This document shows, piece after piece, positions 1-9,254 of a stretch of DNA of 64,000 nt. Positions within the stretch are counted from its first letter, which is position 1, and every line of letters begins with the position of its first letter. The translations under genes and the position numbers were made by a program. The stretch covers positions 1 through 64,000 of the forward strand of contig FNPA01000007.1 of the NCBI GenBank assembly GCA_900107185.1. The letters are read 5' to 3'. The stretch comes from Ruminococcaceae bacterium YAD3003. GTDB lineage: Bacteria > Bacillota > Clostridia > Saccharofermentanales > Saccharofermentanaceae. The notes beneath the pieces are model-generated. The model ran no database searches, was not told where the DNA came from, and saw nothing but the letters and a program-made list of their open reading frames with translations.

Positions 1-205
1 TATTGTTTCGAAGACATCCTCTGAAATGCGCACAATCGTTATCGGTAGTTTGATAGCGGTTCGCAAAGCACCGGTGCTTTTTAACTTCTTTGGATATGCA
101 AACCGAAGAACGTCCTAATTGCCTTGCAATGTAAGCAAAAGTATAGTCCTGAGCTAACAATTTCTCGATTATTGCCCTATCTGAAAGAGATAGATGTTTT
201 CCCAT
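1..205 (-). CDS. IS30-family transposase, N-terminal part (runs off the left edge)
   Basis: Reading the minus strand from an ATG at 205 gives 68 open codons to the window edge. The first ~45 residues form a helix-turn-helix of the IS30 transposase type: a start like MGKHLSLSDRAIIEKLL, then IARQLGRSS and ISKEVKKHR. A Cys-containing stretch (NDCAHFRGC) follows, as in clostridial IS30 relatives. A strong ribosome site (GGAAAGGAG) sits 6 nt before the ATG and supports this start. The catalytic DDE domain would lie left of the window, so whether the element is intact cannot be judged. The family call rests on motif recognition only. Confidence 0.75.
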   Translation of the reverse strand, partial: MGKHLSLSDRAIIEKLLAQDYTFAYIARQLGRSSVCISKEVKKHRCFANRYQTTDNDCAHFRGCLRNN

Positions 206-536
206 TATCTGCTCCTTTCCGGTCAGACAGCAACAATATTATGAAGAGAAATAGCGGTTTGTAAAAGTAAAAGTGTAGTTTGCAGAAGTAAAGTTAAGAA
301 AAAACTAACTTTAATTCTGCAATTAAGCGACCACAAAACACATGATGAGTCCCAATAATAGCTATATCTATCTGCTATTATATAGACATTAAAGGAACCG
401 GGTTAGGATGATAGATATAATCCCTTAATTAGTTCCAGTTTTGTAACTAGTTGTGGTTATACAGATTCTTTGGTTTGCTTTATGGAAACAAGTGAATAAA
501 TATGATAGAACGCTATCTTGCGTTAGAAGGAGTATT
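206..536. other. Intergenic stretch beside the IS30 gene, probable element end
   Basis: About 330 bases without a convincing gene. It holds two near-identical 15-nt direct repeats, GTTTGTAAAAGTAAA at 257-271 and GTTTGCAGAAGTAAA at 278-292 (13 of 15 match, 21-bp period). A short dyad follows: AAAGTTA at 290-296 and TAACTTT at 306-312. Such signals are common near insertion-sequence ends, but I could not identify the terminal inverted repeat or a target duplication. The right part (about 340-536) shows nothing clear beyond the TIR gene's ribosome site. Confidence 0.35.
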
Positions 537-956
537 ATGATTTCCAAAGAGTATGATGTTTTTGTCTCTCACGCCTCAAAAGATAAGAAAAAGTATGTAG
601 ATGGATTAGTAGATGCATTAAAAAAAGAAGGCTTATCTGTATTTTATGATACTGAATGCATTAGTTGGGGTGAACACTCATCAGCGATAATCGAAGAAGG
701 ACTCCAAAACTGTAAAAGAGCAATTGTTGTCATTTCAAAAAACTTCTTTGGAAGATCATGGACTGAACATGAATTGAGAACACTACTTCATAGACAAAAC
801 AAAGAAGGAAAGAAGATTATATTACCAATTCTTTATAATATAACAAAGAAAGAACTAATCCAACACTATCCAGAATTATCAGACATACAATACAAGCACA
901 GTAAAAGCTGTAAATGCGAGGTAATGGCTAGAATAATCGCTTCTGAACTCAAGTAA
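537..956 (+). CDS. Stand-alone TIR-domain protein
   Basis: This 139-residue protein is almost entirely one TIR domain. It shows the first-strand motif YDVFVSHASKD (residues 6-16) and the later W-x-x-x-E motif (W75, E79) in which the Glu is the catalytic residue of NAD-cleaving bacterial TIR domains. No other domain or membrane segment is visible. The open frame extends upstream to 453, but the ATG at 537 has a good ribosome site (GAAGGAG) and begins right at the domain, so I prefer it. TIR domains in bacteria act as NADases or protein-interaction modules, often in antiphage defence or host interaction. No partner gene is visible here; the neighbour is an IS30 element, so a relocated or truncated gene is possible. 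Confidence 0.8.
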   Translation: MISKEYDVFVSHASKDKKKYVDGLVDALKKEGLSVFYDTECISWGEHSSAIIEEGLQNCKRAIVVISKNFFGRSWTEHELRTLLHRQNKEGKKIILPILYNITKKELIQHYPELSDIQYKHSKSCKCEVMARIIASELK

Positions 957-1087
957 AATACATATTCGTTTTGGGACTTTTTGCTTTTCTTTGTATTCTT
1001 TTAAATACCCTTTACAGCTATTTTTCTAGGATTTTCGACGCTCTTAAATCACGCTTAGATCGTTTTATTCATGATTTGGTGATGGTG

Positions 1088-2206
1088 TCAGCCTCTAAAA
1101 GCTTTTGGCTTCAGCATCTTTACGCCGAATTCCTTTGAGACGTAATTAACAAACTCGGCGGTCTCATCAGTGGTTGAATTATATGTGACATCCGGCTCTT
1201 CGAGGCTTATCGAAAAGCGTTTGTAGTTCATTATCGCAGCGAATTCATCTGAATCAACATTTAACAGATCCCAGTCGAAAGTGTGCCTTATGAAATTGCA
1301 CTTGTAGGAATACGACTTGGTGCCGCATGCATTGACGGCATCGGTTATCTCCTGAATTGATTGGAATGTCTTTCCGGCAAGTGTCTCGTAGTCAGCCATT
1401 GAGATCTCGATGGTGATATAGCCGGACACACCGTCAATCGATAGATTTGCTTCATCGATTTTATAAGTCATCGTGCCGAGAACTGCATCACGGAAGGCTT
1501 TCTCTTCGTCGGAAGGGTTGCCGTCCCTGTCGAAAAACGATGCGATACAAGAACTCTGTTCCGTTGTGATATTGGGACCTATGAGGTAAACAACTGTGTC
1601 GGAATCGTCTTCGATGATCGCCTTGGCGAGCTTTTCGGCAGTCTGGATAAGAGTACCTCTGCCAATCACGGGCATGTCATAAAAGAACGAATAAAGTTCC
1701 CGGAACTTGGGGTCATCAAAGTTTGTGACGTACCATTCCTTATTAATCTTCTCTAATTCGACATCGATCGTTATGGTCTTTCTATCGCAATTATCGACAG
1801 CAGAAGTAAGTTCCTGAATTTCCTGGTAATCGCGCTGCTTGAGCTTTTCGAGGTCAGCTACGAAGAAGTTAATGGTGCATTCGGCTTTGTCCTTATTGAC
1901 CGTGGTTGGCCTGCTGACGAACTCATATTCCAAAGAATCGATCATGGCGGAAATGAAGAGTTCCTGTTCGTAAGTATAGTTATCATCATTGAAAAGATCT
2001 TTAAAACTGTTCTTGTAATCACGGCTGAGGCCATCGGTGTAGTCCAGTACATCAGGGGTCGGGTTACAAACTTTTGTTGCGAATCTGCCGGCGGTTCTCC
2101 CGACCTGTCTTTTAGCTGAAAATGAACATGAACACATGACGGGAAGAATGACCGCAAGTGCAAATAAGACAACTGTTATTTTCGAAAATTTTTTATTCAT
2201 AACCAT
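1088..2206 (-). CDS. Lipoprotein with two NTF2-like-type repeats, function unknown
   Basis: The 372-residue product starts with a basic, hydrophobic signal sequence and a Cys cluster near residue 25 (VMCSCS) that fits a lipobox, so it is probably an outer-face lipoprotein. The rest looks like a tandem repeat: two ~130-residue units each contain a helix, an E-I-T/S-x-A-V-x-x-C motif (QELTSAVDNCD and QEITDAVNACG) and a closing W-containing strand. This alternation of helix and long strands resembles NTF2-like folds, which is an inference. A paralogous first domain occurs in the lipoprotein at 48235-49278. No catalytic residues are recognisable. AAGGA sits 5 nt before the chosen ATG; a second ATG two codons on is also possible. 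Confidence 0.7.
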   Translation of the reverse strand: MVMNKKFSKITVVLFALAVILPVMCSCSFSAKRQVGRTAGRFATKVCNPTPDVLDYTDGLSRDYKNSFKDLFNDDNYTYEQELFISAMIDSLEYEFVSRPTTVNKDKAECTINFFVADLEKLKQRDYQEIQELTSAVDNCDRKTITIDVELEKINKEWYVTNFDDPKFRELYSFFYDMPVIGRGTLIQTAEKLAKAIIEDDSDTVVYLIGPNITTEQSSCIASFFDRDGNPSDEEKAFRDAVLGTMTYKIDEANLSIDGVSGYITIEISMADYETLAGKTFQSIQEITDAVNACGTKSYSYKCNFIRHTFDWDLLNVDSDEFAAIMNYKRFSISLEEPDVTYNSTTDETAEFVNYVSKEFGVKMLKPKAFRG

Positions 2207-2254
2207 ATCTATCCTTATCTCTGTCAGCTTCGTTCCGAATTATTCAATAACAGC

Positions 2255-3397
2255 CTACGAATAATAAACCTCATAACGGTCGTAATCCACTATAGGAGTA
2301 AAGTAGCGGATTCCTATTTGTTTTGTTCTGGAAACGAAATCAAATTCGTCGAAACCGAATCCGACGATCTCATCGTCTTTATAAAAGATTATGCTTACAT
2401 TGAACTCTTCGCGCATAACATCACCCGGCTGGCGGTCATTGCCGTAAGTGCACATCGTCTCAACCTGGAAATTTTTTACGTACCCGTTATCATCCAGGGT
2501 TACCTTTCCGGGACCAAAAACTTCATATGTGTTCTCCTGTCCCGGGAATCTTATGAGATAGATGTTGTAATTGATCTCACATTTTACGGAATCCCGGAAA
2601 ATATCGCTGCCGCTTCCATGACTCTCGTCGTAAAATTTCAGGACAACAATACTTGTCGACTCTGCTTCGATGAACCTTTCCACCCTCGCAGTCTCCAGAG
2701 GATTCAGCTTATCACTTCTGTAGAATAACAATTCCGGCATATAAACACGGAACGGATTAGGATTGGTAATCTTTGCAACAAAATATATATCGTCTCTTCC
2801 AAACTTTGCTTCCGGCAGATATTTTATCTCTTCAAGTTCCAATGGCTTGGCTGTCTTAGCCGCTTCAACACAACGCTTGCGGTCTTCAAGAAGTTTCTCA
2901 CACAAAGGATGTTCCCTTTCGCTTCGTTTGTATGTTCCTTTGCTGGAATTAGGATACCTGTTGATGATCGAATTGTTAGAGTATTCGAACTTATCATAAT
3001 GATCATTCAGTATTTCAGACAAAGCCCATTGCCAAGCAGGGCCCTGCTCGGTCCTGTCATAATCTTTAAGCGCATTTATAATGACCCTGGATTTATTAAC
3101 TTCTATATCGCATATCTTGTAAGAGTACCCGATATTCCTTTCCGAGGCGCTCATCGTCTCTTCATTCTCATTATCTTTTTTGAAAAAGAAAACATCAATA
3201 TAATCATCCTGAACACTCATAACGTAGTGTCCTTCATCTATTTTCAATTCATACCATCCATAGATATCATCTTCAGAAGGCTTTTTTCCGCCTAATCTGA
3301 AACAGGAAGTAACAAGGCAGCATAATATCGCAGTCATGACAATTGTAATAACTGCAATCTTTATCCTCACTTTATTTCTTTCACTTATAACTATCAT
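2255..3397 (-). CDS. Lipoprotein of unknown function
   Basis: A 380-residue protein with an N-terminal hydrophobic segment followed by LVTSC (Cys near residue 32), a lipobox. The mature part is soluble, charged and rich in Asp/Tyr with no repeats or recognised motifs. An early segment (YGWYELKIDEGHYVMSVQDD) is of the kind seen in small beta-barrel lipoproteins, but I cannot assign a family. It is followed 48 nt later on the same strand by the lipoprotein at 1088-2206, so the two may be co-transcribed. An AAGGG ribosome site precedes the ATG. Confidence 0.7.
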   Translation of the reverse strand: MIVISERNKVRIKIAVITIVMTAILCCLVTSCFRLGGKKPSEDDIYGWYELKIDEGHYVMSVQDDYIDVFFFKKDNENEETMSASERNIGYSYKICDIEVNKSRVIINALKDYDRTEQGPAWQWALSEILNDHYDKFEYSNNSIINRYPNSSKGTYKRSEREHPLCEKLLEDRKRCVEAAKTAKPLELEEIKYLPEAKFGRDDIYFVAKITNPNPFRVYMPELLFYRSDKLNPLETARVERFIEAESTSIVVLKFYDESHGSGSDIFRDSVKCEINYNIYLIRFPGQENTYEVFGPGKVTLDDNGYVKNFQVETMCTYGNDRQPGDVMREEFNVSIIFYKDDEIVGFGFDEFDFVSRTKQIGIRYFTPIVDYDRYEVYYS

Positions 3398-3490
3398 TTA
3401 TAATGCCCTTTTACTGATGATTTTCTGTACAAAGGAATCACACTCTCAGACAAGGTAATTATATCATCCAAGCAAAGAACTCATGGCATA

Positions 3491-3520
3491 AAAAAACTCC
3501 TGGATGATCAGGAGCTTTTA
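3491..3520 (-). terminator. Rho-independent terminator after the 3569-4081 gene
   Basis: CTCCTG (3497-3502) pairs with CAGGAG (3509-3514) around a six-base loop. Read on the minus strand the hairpin is followed by a run of T (3496 down to 3491). A short T/A run on the other side could let it work both ways. Confidence 0.75.
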
Positions 3521-3568
3521 AAGTTTAAATCTCAATCAAGAGAGTAATAGTCATTAAGGCATGAACCG

Positions 3569-4081
3569 TCAGATGTAATCCCTGTAGCTTGTGAGACGGA
3601 ATGTCGAGTCAACAGGGGCTGATGCTGTCTCTTTATTGATGCTGCAGAGGACGTATATCCACTGACCCTCGCTTATTTCATTCGAACCTTCGTTGACTGC
3701 CAGCGGCTTTGTTTTGGCTAATTCTTTGATCTCGTCTTCCGAGAGTTCCTTATCGGAAAGATATACGCTCCACTCAATGTCAGAGCCGGAGTTATTTGTC
3801 GTTGACCAGTAGAAGTATGCGCCTGAGTATGAATCGTATTGAACGGCGTAATAGCCTTTTTCGAAGATATCCTCATTAGAAATGTCGAATCCCATTCCCT
3901 CAGGAGGTTCCTGATCCATACCATCCGGAAAATCAGGAGCTTTATAGTTCGAAGATCTTGTTGAAGTTGCAGATGTGGAAACCTGGGTATCAGTTTTATC
4001 AGTCACTTTTGAGCAAGCAGGCAGAGTGAAGATAAAGCCTGCCATAAGGACACATATCAAGATGTGTTTTTTATTAATCAT
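3569..4081 (-). CDS. Small lipoprotein of unknown function
   Basis: 170 residues. The signal sequence ends in the lipobox LPAC (Cys about residue 23), followed by a Ser/Thr-rich linker. The mature domain has several aromatic strands (FEKGYYAVQYDSYSG and AYFYWSTTNNSG) and ends in a beta-rich segment (STFRLTSYRDYI), suggesting a small beta-sandwich. No enzyme motif is visible. It is bounded downstream by the terminator at 3491-3520. Confidence 0.7.
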   Translation of the reverse strand: MINKKHILICVLMAGFIFTLPACSKVTDKTDTQVSTSATSTRSSNYKAPDFPDGMDQEPPEGMGFDISNEDIFEKGYYAVQYDSYSGAYFYWSTTNNSGSDIEWSVYLSDKELSEDEIKELAKTKPLAVNEGSNEISEGQWIYVLCSINKETASAPVDSTFRLTSYRDYI

Positions 4082-4155
4082 TTTAAAACCTCCCTGTATG
4101 TATATATCTTAAATACAGTCGAGAAGAGCCATTTGTTGCATTCATCCCACTATGC

Positions 4156-4632
4156 TTATGATTCATTAACCAGTTTTCCGGTCATGTGTTCAGGTGTAAG
4201 TTCCAGAAACAAAGCCCTTGGCAATGCGTTTTCGAGCTCCCTTTGGAGATAGGCTTCATCATCAGTAAACTTACGGCAAAGGTTGGTTCCGATCTCTATC
4301 CTCTTTTCTTCATCAGTAACGATTTTCATGCGTCCGAAAACAATTACACTACGGATATTAAGAGCCCAATCATTCTCTTTGCGGAATCCCTTATCCATGA
4401 CGCAGTAACTGACCTTATCGCATGCCATTATGGCATCAATCTTATGTCCTTCTTTTGCACCGTGAAAGTACAGTTTTCCATCAGCTTCAGAATACCAGTG
4501 ATCCATAGGCATACCATAAGGATATCCATCATCACCCAATACTGACAAAACACCTCTCGGTTCGCTTTTCACTATTTCTATGCATTCCTCATTGGTAATC
4601 TGCTGTTTAAAACGTCTCATTTTTCTAAACAT
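4156..4632 (-). CDS. NimA-like pyridoxamine 5'-phosphate oxidase-family flavoprotein
   Basis: 158 residues from the ATG at 4632, where the family pattern MFRKMRRFKQQ begins; the upstream frame (to 4677) adds 15 unlikely residues. The core shows the split-barrel FMN-binding fold features: GVLSVLGDDGYPYGMPMDHW, then LYFHGAKEGHKID, and a C-terminal LFLELTPEHMTGK. These match the NimA/PPOX-like group, often linked to nitroreduction or described as 5-nitroimidazole resistance-related. The substrate is not known, and resistance should not be assumed. Confidence 0.8.
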   Translation of the reverse strand: MFRKMRRFKQQITNEECIEIVKSEPRGVLSVLGDDGYPYGMPMDHWYSEADGKLYFHGAKEGHKIDAIMACDKVSYCVMDKGFRKENDWALNIRSVIVFGRMKIVTDEEKRIEIGTNLCRKFTDDEAYLQRELENALPRALFLELTPEHMTGKLVNES

Positions 4633-4741
4633 ATCCGCACCTGCCTTTTCCTGATCAGAACTCCGCTGCCGGAACAAAACCCGGCTCCGCCAATTATTCT
4701 TCTGATTATTGTTCTCATATTATCCCTATTAACTGTTTAGT

Positions 4742-5278
4742 TTACTCTCTATTCATTACCATTCTGACTATCGTAACCGGTCCGCCGAGATTCCATTCCT
4801 TTTTCCGCCCGTCAAATTCAAAACCGTATTTGTGATAAAAGTTAATAGCTCTCTCATTTTTCTCAAGCACCCACACAAATATTGTCTTATATTCGCTCAG
4901 CCTGGAAATCGCTTCATTCATCAATCTGTATCCGATTTTCCGGCCATAATATTCAGACAGGACATAGATCGCATCAACCTCTCCCGCATCCGGAAGATCT
5001 TCATCTCTCGATTTACTATATACTGCAAATCCTACAACTTTGTCTTTGTCCTTAGCTACAAGTGTATTATCCGGGAAATTCCGCGCACGAGCCGTAGTAG
5101 CCTCTACAGTCATCGTATCGAGATATCTGTCATTTACAATGCCTCTATAGGCTTCCTGCCATGCGGTACAATGCACATATCCCCTGCCGCACAACTCTTC
5201 ATCTGTTTCAGCCGGTTTTATGCAAATTGAATCAGTTTTATCTTCCATATATTGTTGTATCAATTCTTCCGATGACAT
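4742..5278 (-). CDS. GNAT-family N-acetyltransferase
   Basis: 178 residues from ATG 5278, which has GGGGTG nine nt upstream; an earlier ATG at 5320 lacks a ribosome site. The acetyl-CoA fold is visible in VDAIYVLSEYYGRKIGYRLMNEA (the Q/RxxGxG/A-type loop as YYGRKIG) and the closing FYHKYGFEFDGRK strand. An internal CTAWQEAYRGIVND segment is typical of the RimI-like subgroup. The substrate is unknown. Confidence 0.85.
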   Translation of the reverse strand: MSSEELIQQYMEDKTDSICIKPAETDEELCGRGYVHCTAWQEAYRGIVNDRYLDTMTVEATTARARNFPDNTLVAKDKDKVVGFAVYSKSRDEDLPDAGEVDAIYVLSEYYGRKIGYRLMNEAISRLSEYKTIFVWVLEKNERAINFYHKYGFEFDGRKKEWNLGGPVTIVRMVMNRE

Positions 5279-5336
5279 CTTAAACACCCCATAATTATCC
5301 TCTCCGGTTATATAGACCACAAATGCTTACAAATAA

Positions 5337-6650
5337 TTATACAATACGGTCCGATATCAGAGTGAAATCTTCCTTAAATCTTGCGATGATCACTCTGTCA
5401 CCTTCTTTGGGTTCGGTATCAGGCTGAAATTCTTTAATATAACCAAAATGGTAAATATTCACACCTTTAACCGTATATCCCATTTTGTATTTACAGACGA
5501 ACTCGCCCGAGTAAAATTCAATATCATCTTTGTTTATCGTAATCAGAGTTGATATGAGATTATAAACTGCATAGACCGGAAATAATAAACCGGTTATCAG
5601 AGGTGAAATGATCCTGGCATTATGCACCCGTCCCAAAAACAGATCCAAAAAAAAGAAAGCTCCTCCGCCAACAACAAATGCAACCGGCATTATAATGAGA
5701 GCCGTTTTGAGATAGTGCCAGATGAATTTCTTTTTTAAATCTTCAGATACCGTTATGCTTGTCAGGAACTGTTCACTGACTGCTCTATCTACAGCTTGCC
5801 TTACACCTTTCCCCGATACCACCTTCGATGACTCATCCTCTGCCATGGAGCTCTTTTTCGCATCAAGAAGCCGGATATTCGGATTGTGTTTCAGACAGTG
5901 CTCGTATACTTCTTTTACGGCATAGCATGCATCTATCTTGCTTAGTGATACAGCGACTCTCTTACCCTTGTTCGTCGTGACAACTATCTTATATGTGTAA
6001 TACTCTCTGTAGCGGCCGCTGTACCTCGATCCGATACGTTCGGTATGCCATCGCTGTCTCGCCTGTAGAGTTTTTATATCTTCATATGCGACAGCGGTTA
6101 CTCCGGCGGATACTCCGATCAGCATATCCGGTGCAAGAATAATGTCTCCGTAGTCCAAATGTATCGCATCCAGAGAATTTGCCTGTTCATCCACCTGCGC
6201 TCTGGTAAATCTCTTATCTCCGCATTGAGGAAAAAAGCTCTTGATCACATCAATGTCTCTGTCGTAATGAGCCCACACTAATGCCAGCACGAGAATCGGA
6301 GTACCAAACGCCAGATGCGGCACATAAGCAAGCTCATCGCTGCCTCTTATCATGTTGATGATCCCGATCGTCAGTAAAAGCGCCGACACCAGCAGAGCAA
6401 CAGTATCAAAGATCAACGTTACGCCGTTATCGTTAACGTAACAGTTGAGGACCAGATTGGAATACCAGTTACGCTTAGGGGGTATCTTAACTCCGTTAAA
6501 GTAAGCTTCAATTACCTTATGAAGCTTTTTCTCAGTACCCTGATAATTAAGTCCGCGTTTCTTACAGATCTCTACAAGTTCAAAATGGAGCCACTTATAT
6601 TTCTTAAATTCTGCGTATGTCTTTATGTTTTCAAATTCCGGTCTCATCAT
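5337..6650 (-). CDS. Membrane protein with SAP-like N-terminus and PH-like middle, unknown function
   Basis: 437 residues. Residues ~10-52 (FKKYKWLHFELVEICKKRGL, then TEKKLHKVIEAY) resemble a SAP-type helical hook. A transmembrane pair lies near 80-130. A strand-rich middle part (about 165-255) carries YEDIKTLQARQRW and YYTYKIVVTTNKGKRVAVSL, which look like a bacterial PH-like domain. Two more membrane segments occur at ~310-365 (IIMPVAFVVGGGAFFFLDLF and ISPLITGLLFPVYAVYNLI). The domain assignments are inference from residue patterns. It lies 53 nt downstream of the TIR-propeller gene on the same strand, so co-transcription is possible. Confidence 0.65.
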   Translation of the reverse strand: MMRPEFENIKTYAEFKKYKWLHFELVEICKKRGLNYQGTEKKLHKVIEAYFNGVKIPPKRNWYSNLVLNCYVNDNGVTLIFDTVALLVSALLLTIGIINMIRGSDELAYVPHLAFGTPILVLALVWAHYDRDIDVIKSFFPQCGDKRFTRAQVDEQANSLDAIHLDYGDIILAPDMLIGVSAGVTAVAYEDIKTLQARQRWHTERIGSRYSGRYREYYTYKIVVTTNKGKRVAVSLSKIDACYAVKEVYEHCLKHNPNIRLLDAKKSSMAEDESSKVVSGKGVRQAVDRAVSEQFLTSITVSEDLKKKFIWHYLKTALIIMPVAFVVGGGAFFFLDLFLGRVHNARIISPLITGLLFPVYAVYNLISTLITINKDDIEFYSGEFVCKYKMGYTVKGVNIYHFGYIKEFQPDTEPKEGDRVIIARFKEDFTLISDRIV

Positions 6651-6703
6651 TGCCTGGTGATACTATGGTTTGATGAATAATCATAGACCACTGTTCAATC
6701 CTT

Positions 6704-9136
6704 TCAGCCTAAGCTGTATTTCTCCTTTACCCGCGCATCAGGTTCATATCCTGACAGGTAATCATCGGTCATGGAGATAAGCTGATCGTAAGTTACGGGA
6801 TAAACGGTGTAGTGACCTGTGTAATTATTCGGATCACTGAATCTAATATCCATTACGACAAGCGCACCGCTCTGTTTTTCAATGCCTGACAGAATACAAT
6901 TGCGGATACTGTAGATATTCTTGAAATTACTGTCATATACATCCACGTTGGTTGAGCTGATGTAGTAGTATCCGCTCTGCTTGTCATAATAGAACGTGTT
7001 CACGTAGCCTTCCATTGAATAGATCGTCTTGATCTGTTCGCCCGTGGATGCATCAAAAATATACACTGTGCCTTCATATAACTGGATAAGTCCGAGTTCG
7101 GCATTATGGCACATAACAACTCTTTTTATCCTGTTCTTTTCGAACCCGGGCTCATTCTGCATTACCAGATCCACAAAAGAGGAAATCTTAGGATCCTCAC
7201 ATGCCAAATCGAGGTCATAGTTATATATCGGCAGTTCTTCATAATCACCTGAGAAAACCGTCATATAATCTGACTGCCTGAATGTGTATGTATAGATGTG
7301 GTTATCACCTGTTTGAGCTGCATAGAGTTTCCCGTCTCTGTATTCCTGCATCCATGATAAAAATTCATTACTAAGGCCTGTATCATAGCATGTATATCTG
7401 CCGTCCCTGATCTTATACATAGAGTCAAAATCATCCAGCAATATAACTTCATCAGAGAAAACAAACACCCTGATATAGCCGCTGGCTTCAAATTGATCTA
7501 CATCATTAAGATCTTTATCCAGTATTGATACAGATCCGTCGGTTACAGTGACAACGTAATCATTCATGACAACTAATCTATAACTGTCATTGACGTACCT
7601 GCTTTTTACCGTTCCGCTATTAATATCCATGATCCAGAGAGAATAATCAAAATCCTCGATTTCCTTCCAGACAATGTTCTTTCCATCTGTTGCAATATCA
7701 AAGCATACGGTATTGGCAATAAAAAGCTTGCTGGAACTGCCGTTCAACATATCAATCACAAATGCATTGGTTACACGGTTATCATAATCAGTAATAAAGA
7801 CCCAGCATTCGTCAGATCCGGGAATAAAATTCACCGCAATCTCAAGCCTGGATTCGTCAGAGATCCCCTCGGAAGAATAGTTGAAATTCCATACCTGCTT
7901 ATTTCCCTTATACAGCACGAAAGACTCACCGGTTCTCGCGGCATATCCTTCTCCGTTAATGTTTGAATATAAAAATGCCTTGCTCACTCCGAGATCTGTC
8001 TCGGTTCCTGATTCAAAATCGAAATAAAAATAATTATCGTCCGCTCTTTTGAAAACAAAACCTTTTTCCCCGTCAAAAGTGAAGTAGGAAAAGTCATCTT
8101 CTTCAAAACTGAATACAGTTGCACCGGTATTCATGTCAACAACATATCTGACATAGTCAGTATCCTTGACTGAAGCATATCCTCCGTTTGGAGATATGAT
8201 CATTTCATCAAGTACCGAACACGGAAGCAGGACATCGTTATCACAACCGAACGTGTTCGGAAGGTCATAGATACCGAGCGCGTTGACAAGAGCCTTTGTG
8301 GCAAGCTCACTGTAGTTACCGGTGTCTTCATCCGGGAGTGCAAGTCTGGCTGCATATACTGCATCTTTTCTTTTACCGTCGCGGAGAAGATTATCCGATG
8401 TTGCGGCGAGCGAATCTGCGTACTTGAGGCTTATTATTTCGTTTTGTTCCATTATCTCGCGGTTCTGCCCGGCGATCCTGAACAGGAACCCTATACAGAC
8501 TGCAAGAAAAGCTACCAGAACACCAAAAACAATAATCACGCGATTTCTAGTGCGCTTATACTGCTCCTGCCTGTGCCTTTGCTGCAGGTCGTCAAACCTT
8601 ATTCCTAAGATCGCTGCAGCAAGACGGATTACGGCTTTGTCTATCTTGGGATTTCTTTCTTTAGAATTCTCACCTCTGCAGTCTGCAGCAAGCGGCTCCC
8701 TCTGCACTTTCGTCCAGAATGGTCTTCCATCTGGTCCGATCTTATAAAGATCTTCATAAATTACCTCAGGAGGGAATGTTTCCATGGGTTCGCCATCTGC
8801 GAGCACGAGCAGGACATGTTTCCTGTCATGGAACCTCAGGAAAGTATCAATCTCTTTACGGCACCACGGGGATTTAAGATACTCGGGAGAACAGATTGCA
8901 ATAAGATAATCTGAATTTACGATTGCTTCTTCTATAGCCTTGGTCAGATCATCAGCTACGGCAAACTCCGTCTCATCGCGGAAGATGCGGGAAAACCTGT
9001 TCCTGCCCACCTTTTTAGCTATATCTTTAGAAAAGCGGAAGCTCTCGAGTTTCTTCTGTATTTTTGATGCTATCTCGTTGTCAGGCTCACAATGCCTGTA
9101 GCTTATAAAAGCATCGTATTTTTCTGTTTTTGCCAT
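6704..9136 (-). CDS. Membrane-anchored TIR protein with extracytoplasmic beta-propeller
   Basis: 810 residues from ATG 9136, where the TIR domain starts; an upstream ATG at 9181 has no ribosome site. Residues 7-15 (YDAFISYRH) and 90-95 (PWCRKE, catalytic-type Glu95) define a TIR_2 domain. One transmembrane helix spans about 199-221. A linker then runs through SLAATSDNLLRDGKRKDAVYAARLALP, a pattern common before WD40-type propellers in clostridial TIR proteins. The remaining ~500 residues are repeated short strands (for example SPNGGYASVKD and VVDMNTGATVFSFEEDD) consistent with a beta-propeller. The topology predicts a cytosolic TIR enzyme with an outer sensor. Its neighbours are membrane proteins of unknown role. 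Confidence 0.85.
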   Translation of the reverse strand: MAKTEKYDAFISYRHCEPDNEIASKIQKKLESFRFSKDIAKKVGRNRFSRIFRDETEFAVADDLTKAIEEAIVNSDYLIAICSPEYLKSPWCRKEIDTFLRFHDRKHVLLVLADGEPMETFPPEVIYEDLYKIGPDGRPFWTKVQREPLAADCRGENSKERNPKIDKAVIRLAAAILGIRFDDLQQRHRQEQYKRTRNRVIIVFGVLVAFLAVCIGFLFRIAGQNREIMEQNEIISLKYADSLAATSDNLLRDGKRKDAVYAARLALPDEDTGNYSELATKALVNALGIYDLPNTFGCDNDVLLPCSVLDEMIISPNGGYASVKDTDYVRYVVDMNTGATVFSFEEDDFSYFTFDGEKGFVFKRADDNYFYFDFESGTETDLGVSKAFLYSNINGEGYAARTGESFVLYKGNKQVWNFNYSSEGISDESRLEIAVNFIPGSDECWVFITDYDNRVTNAFVIDMLNGSSSKLFIANTVCFDIATDGKNIVWKEIEDFDYSLWIMDINSGTVKSRYVNDSYRLVVMNDYVVTVTDGSVSILDKDLNDVDQFEASGYIRVFVFSDEVILLDDFDSMYKIRDGRYTCYDTGLSNEFLSWMQEYRDGKLYAAQTGDNHIYTYTFRQSDYMTVFSGDYEELPIYNYDLDLACEDPKISSFVDLVMQNEPGFEKNRIKRVVMCHNAELGLIQLYEGTVYIFDASTGEQIKTIYSMEGYVNTFYYDKQSGYYYISSTNVDVYDSNFKNIYSIRNCILSGIEKQSGALVVMDIRFSDPNNYTGHYTVYPVTYDQLISMTDDYLSGYEPDARVKEKYSLG

Positions 9137-9254
9137 ACCCTTACCCACAAAAGCAAAATCAACCATTGGCGTAAATGCCATTCACACATGGTTATTATAT
9201 CATTTTCTCCGGTGAGCATTCTGGTGCAGCCTGTTTTGCAGCTGCGATGTCTCT

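Noticed and set aside
8322-8747. 141-codon plus-strand frame
   Set aside because: Antisense to the TIR-propeller gene; residue content is low-complexity and without motifs.
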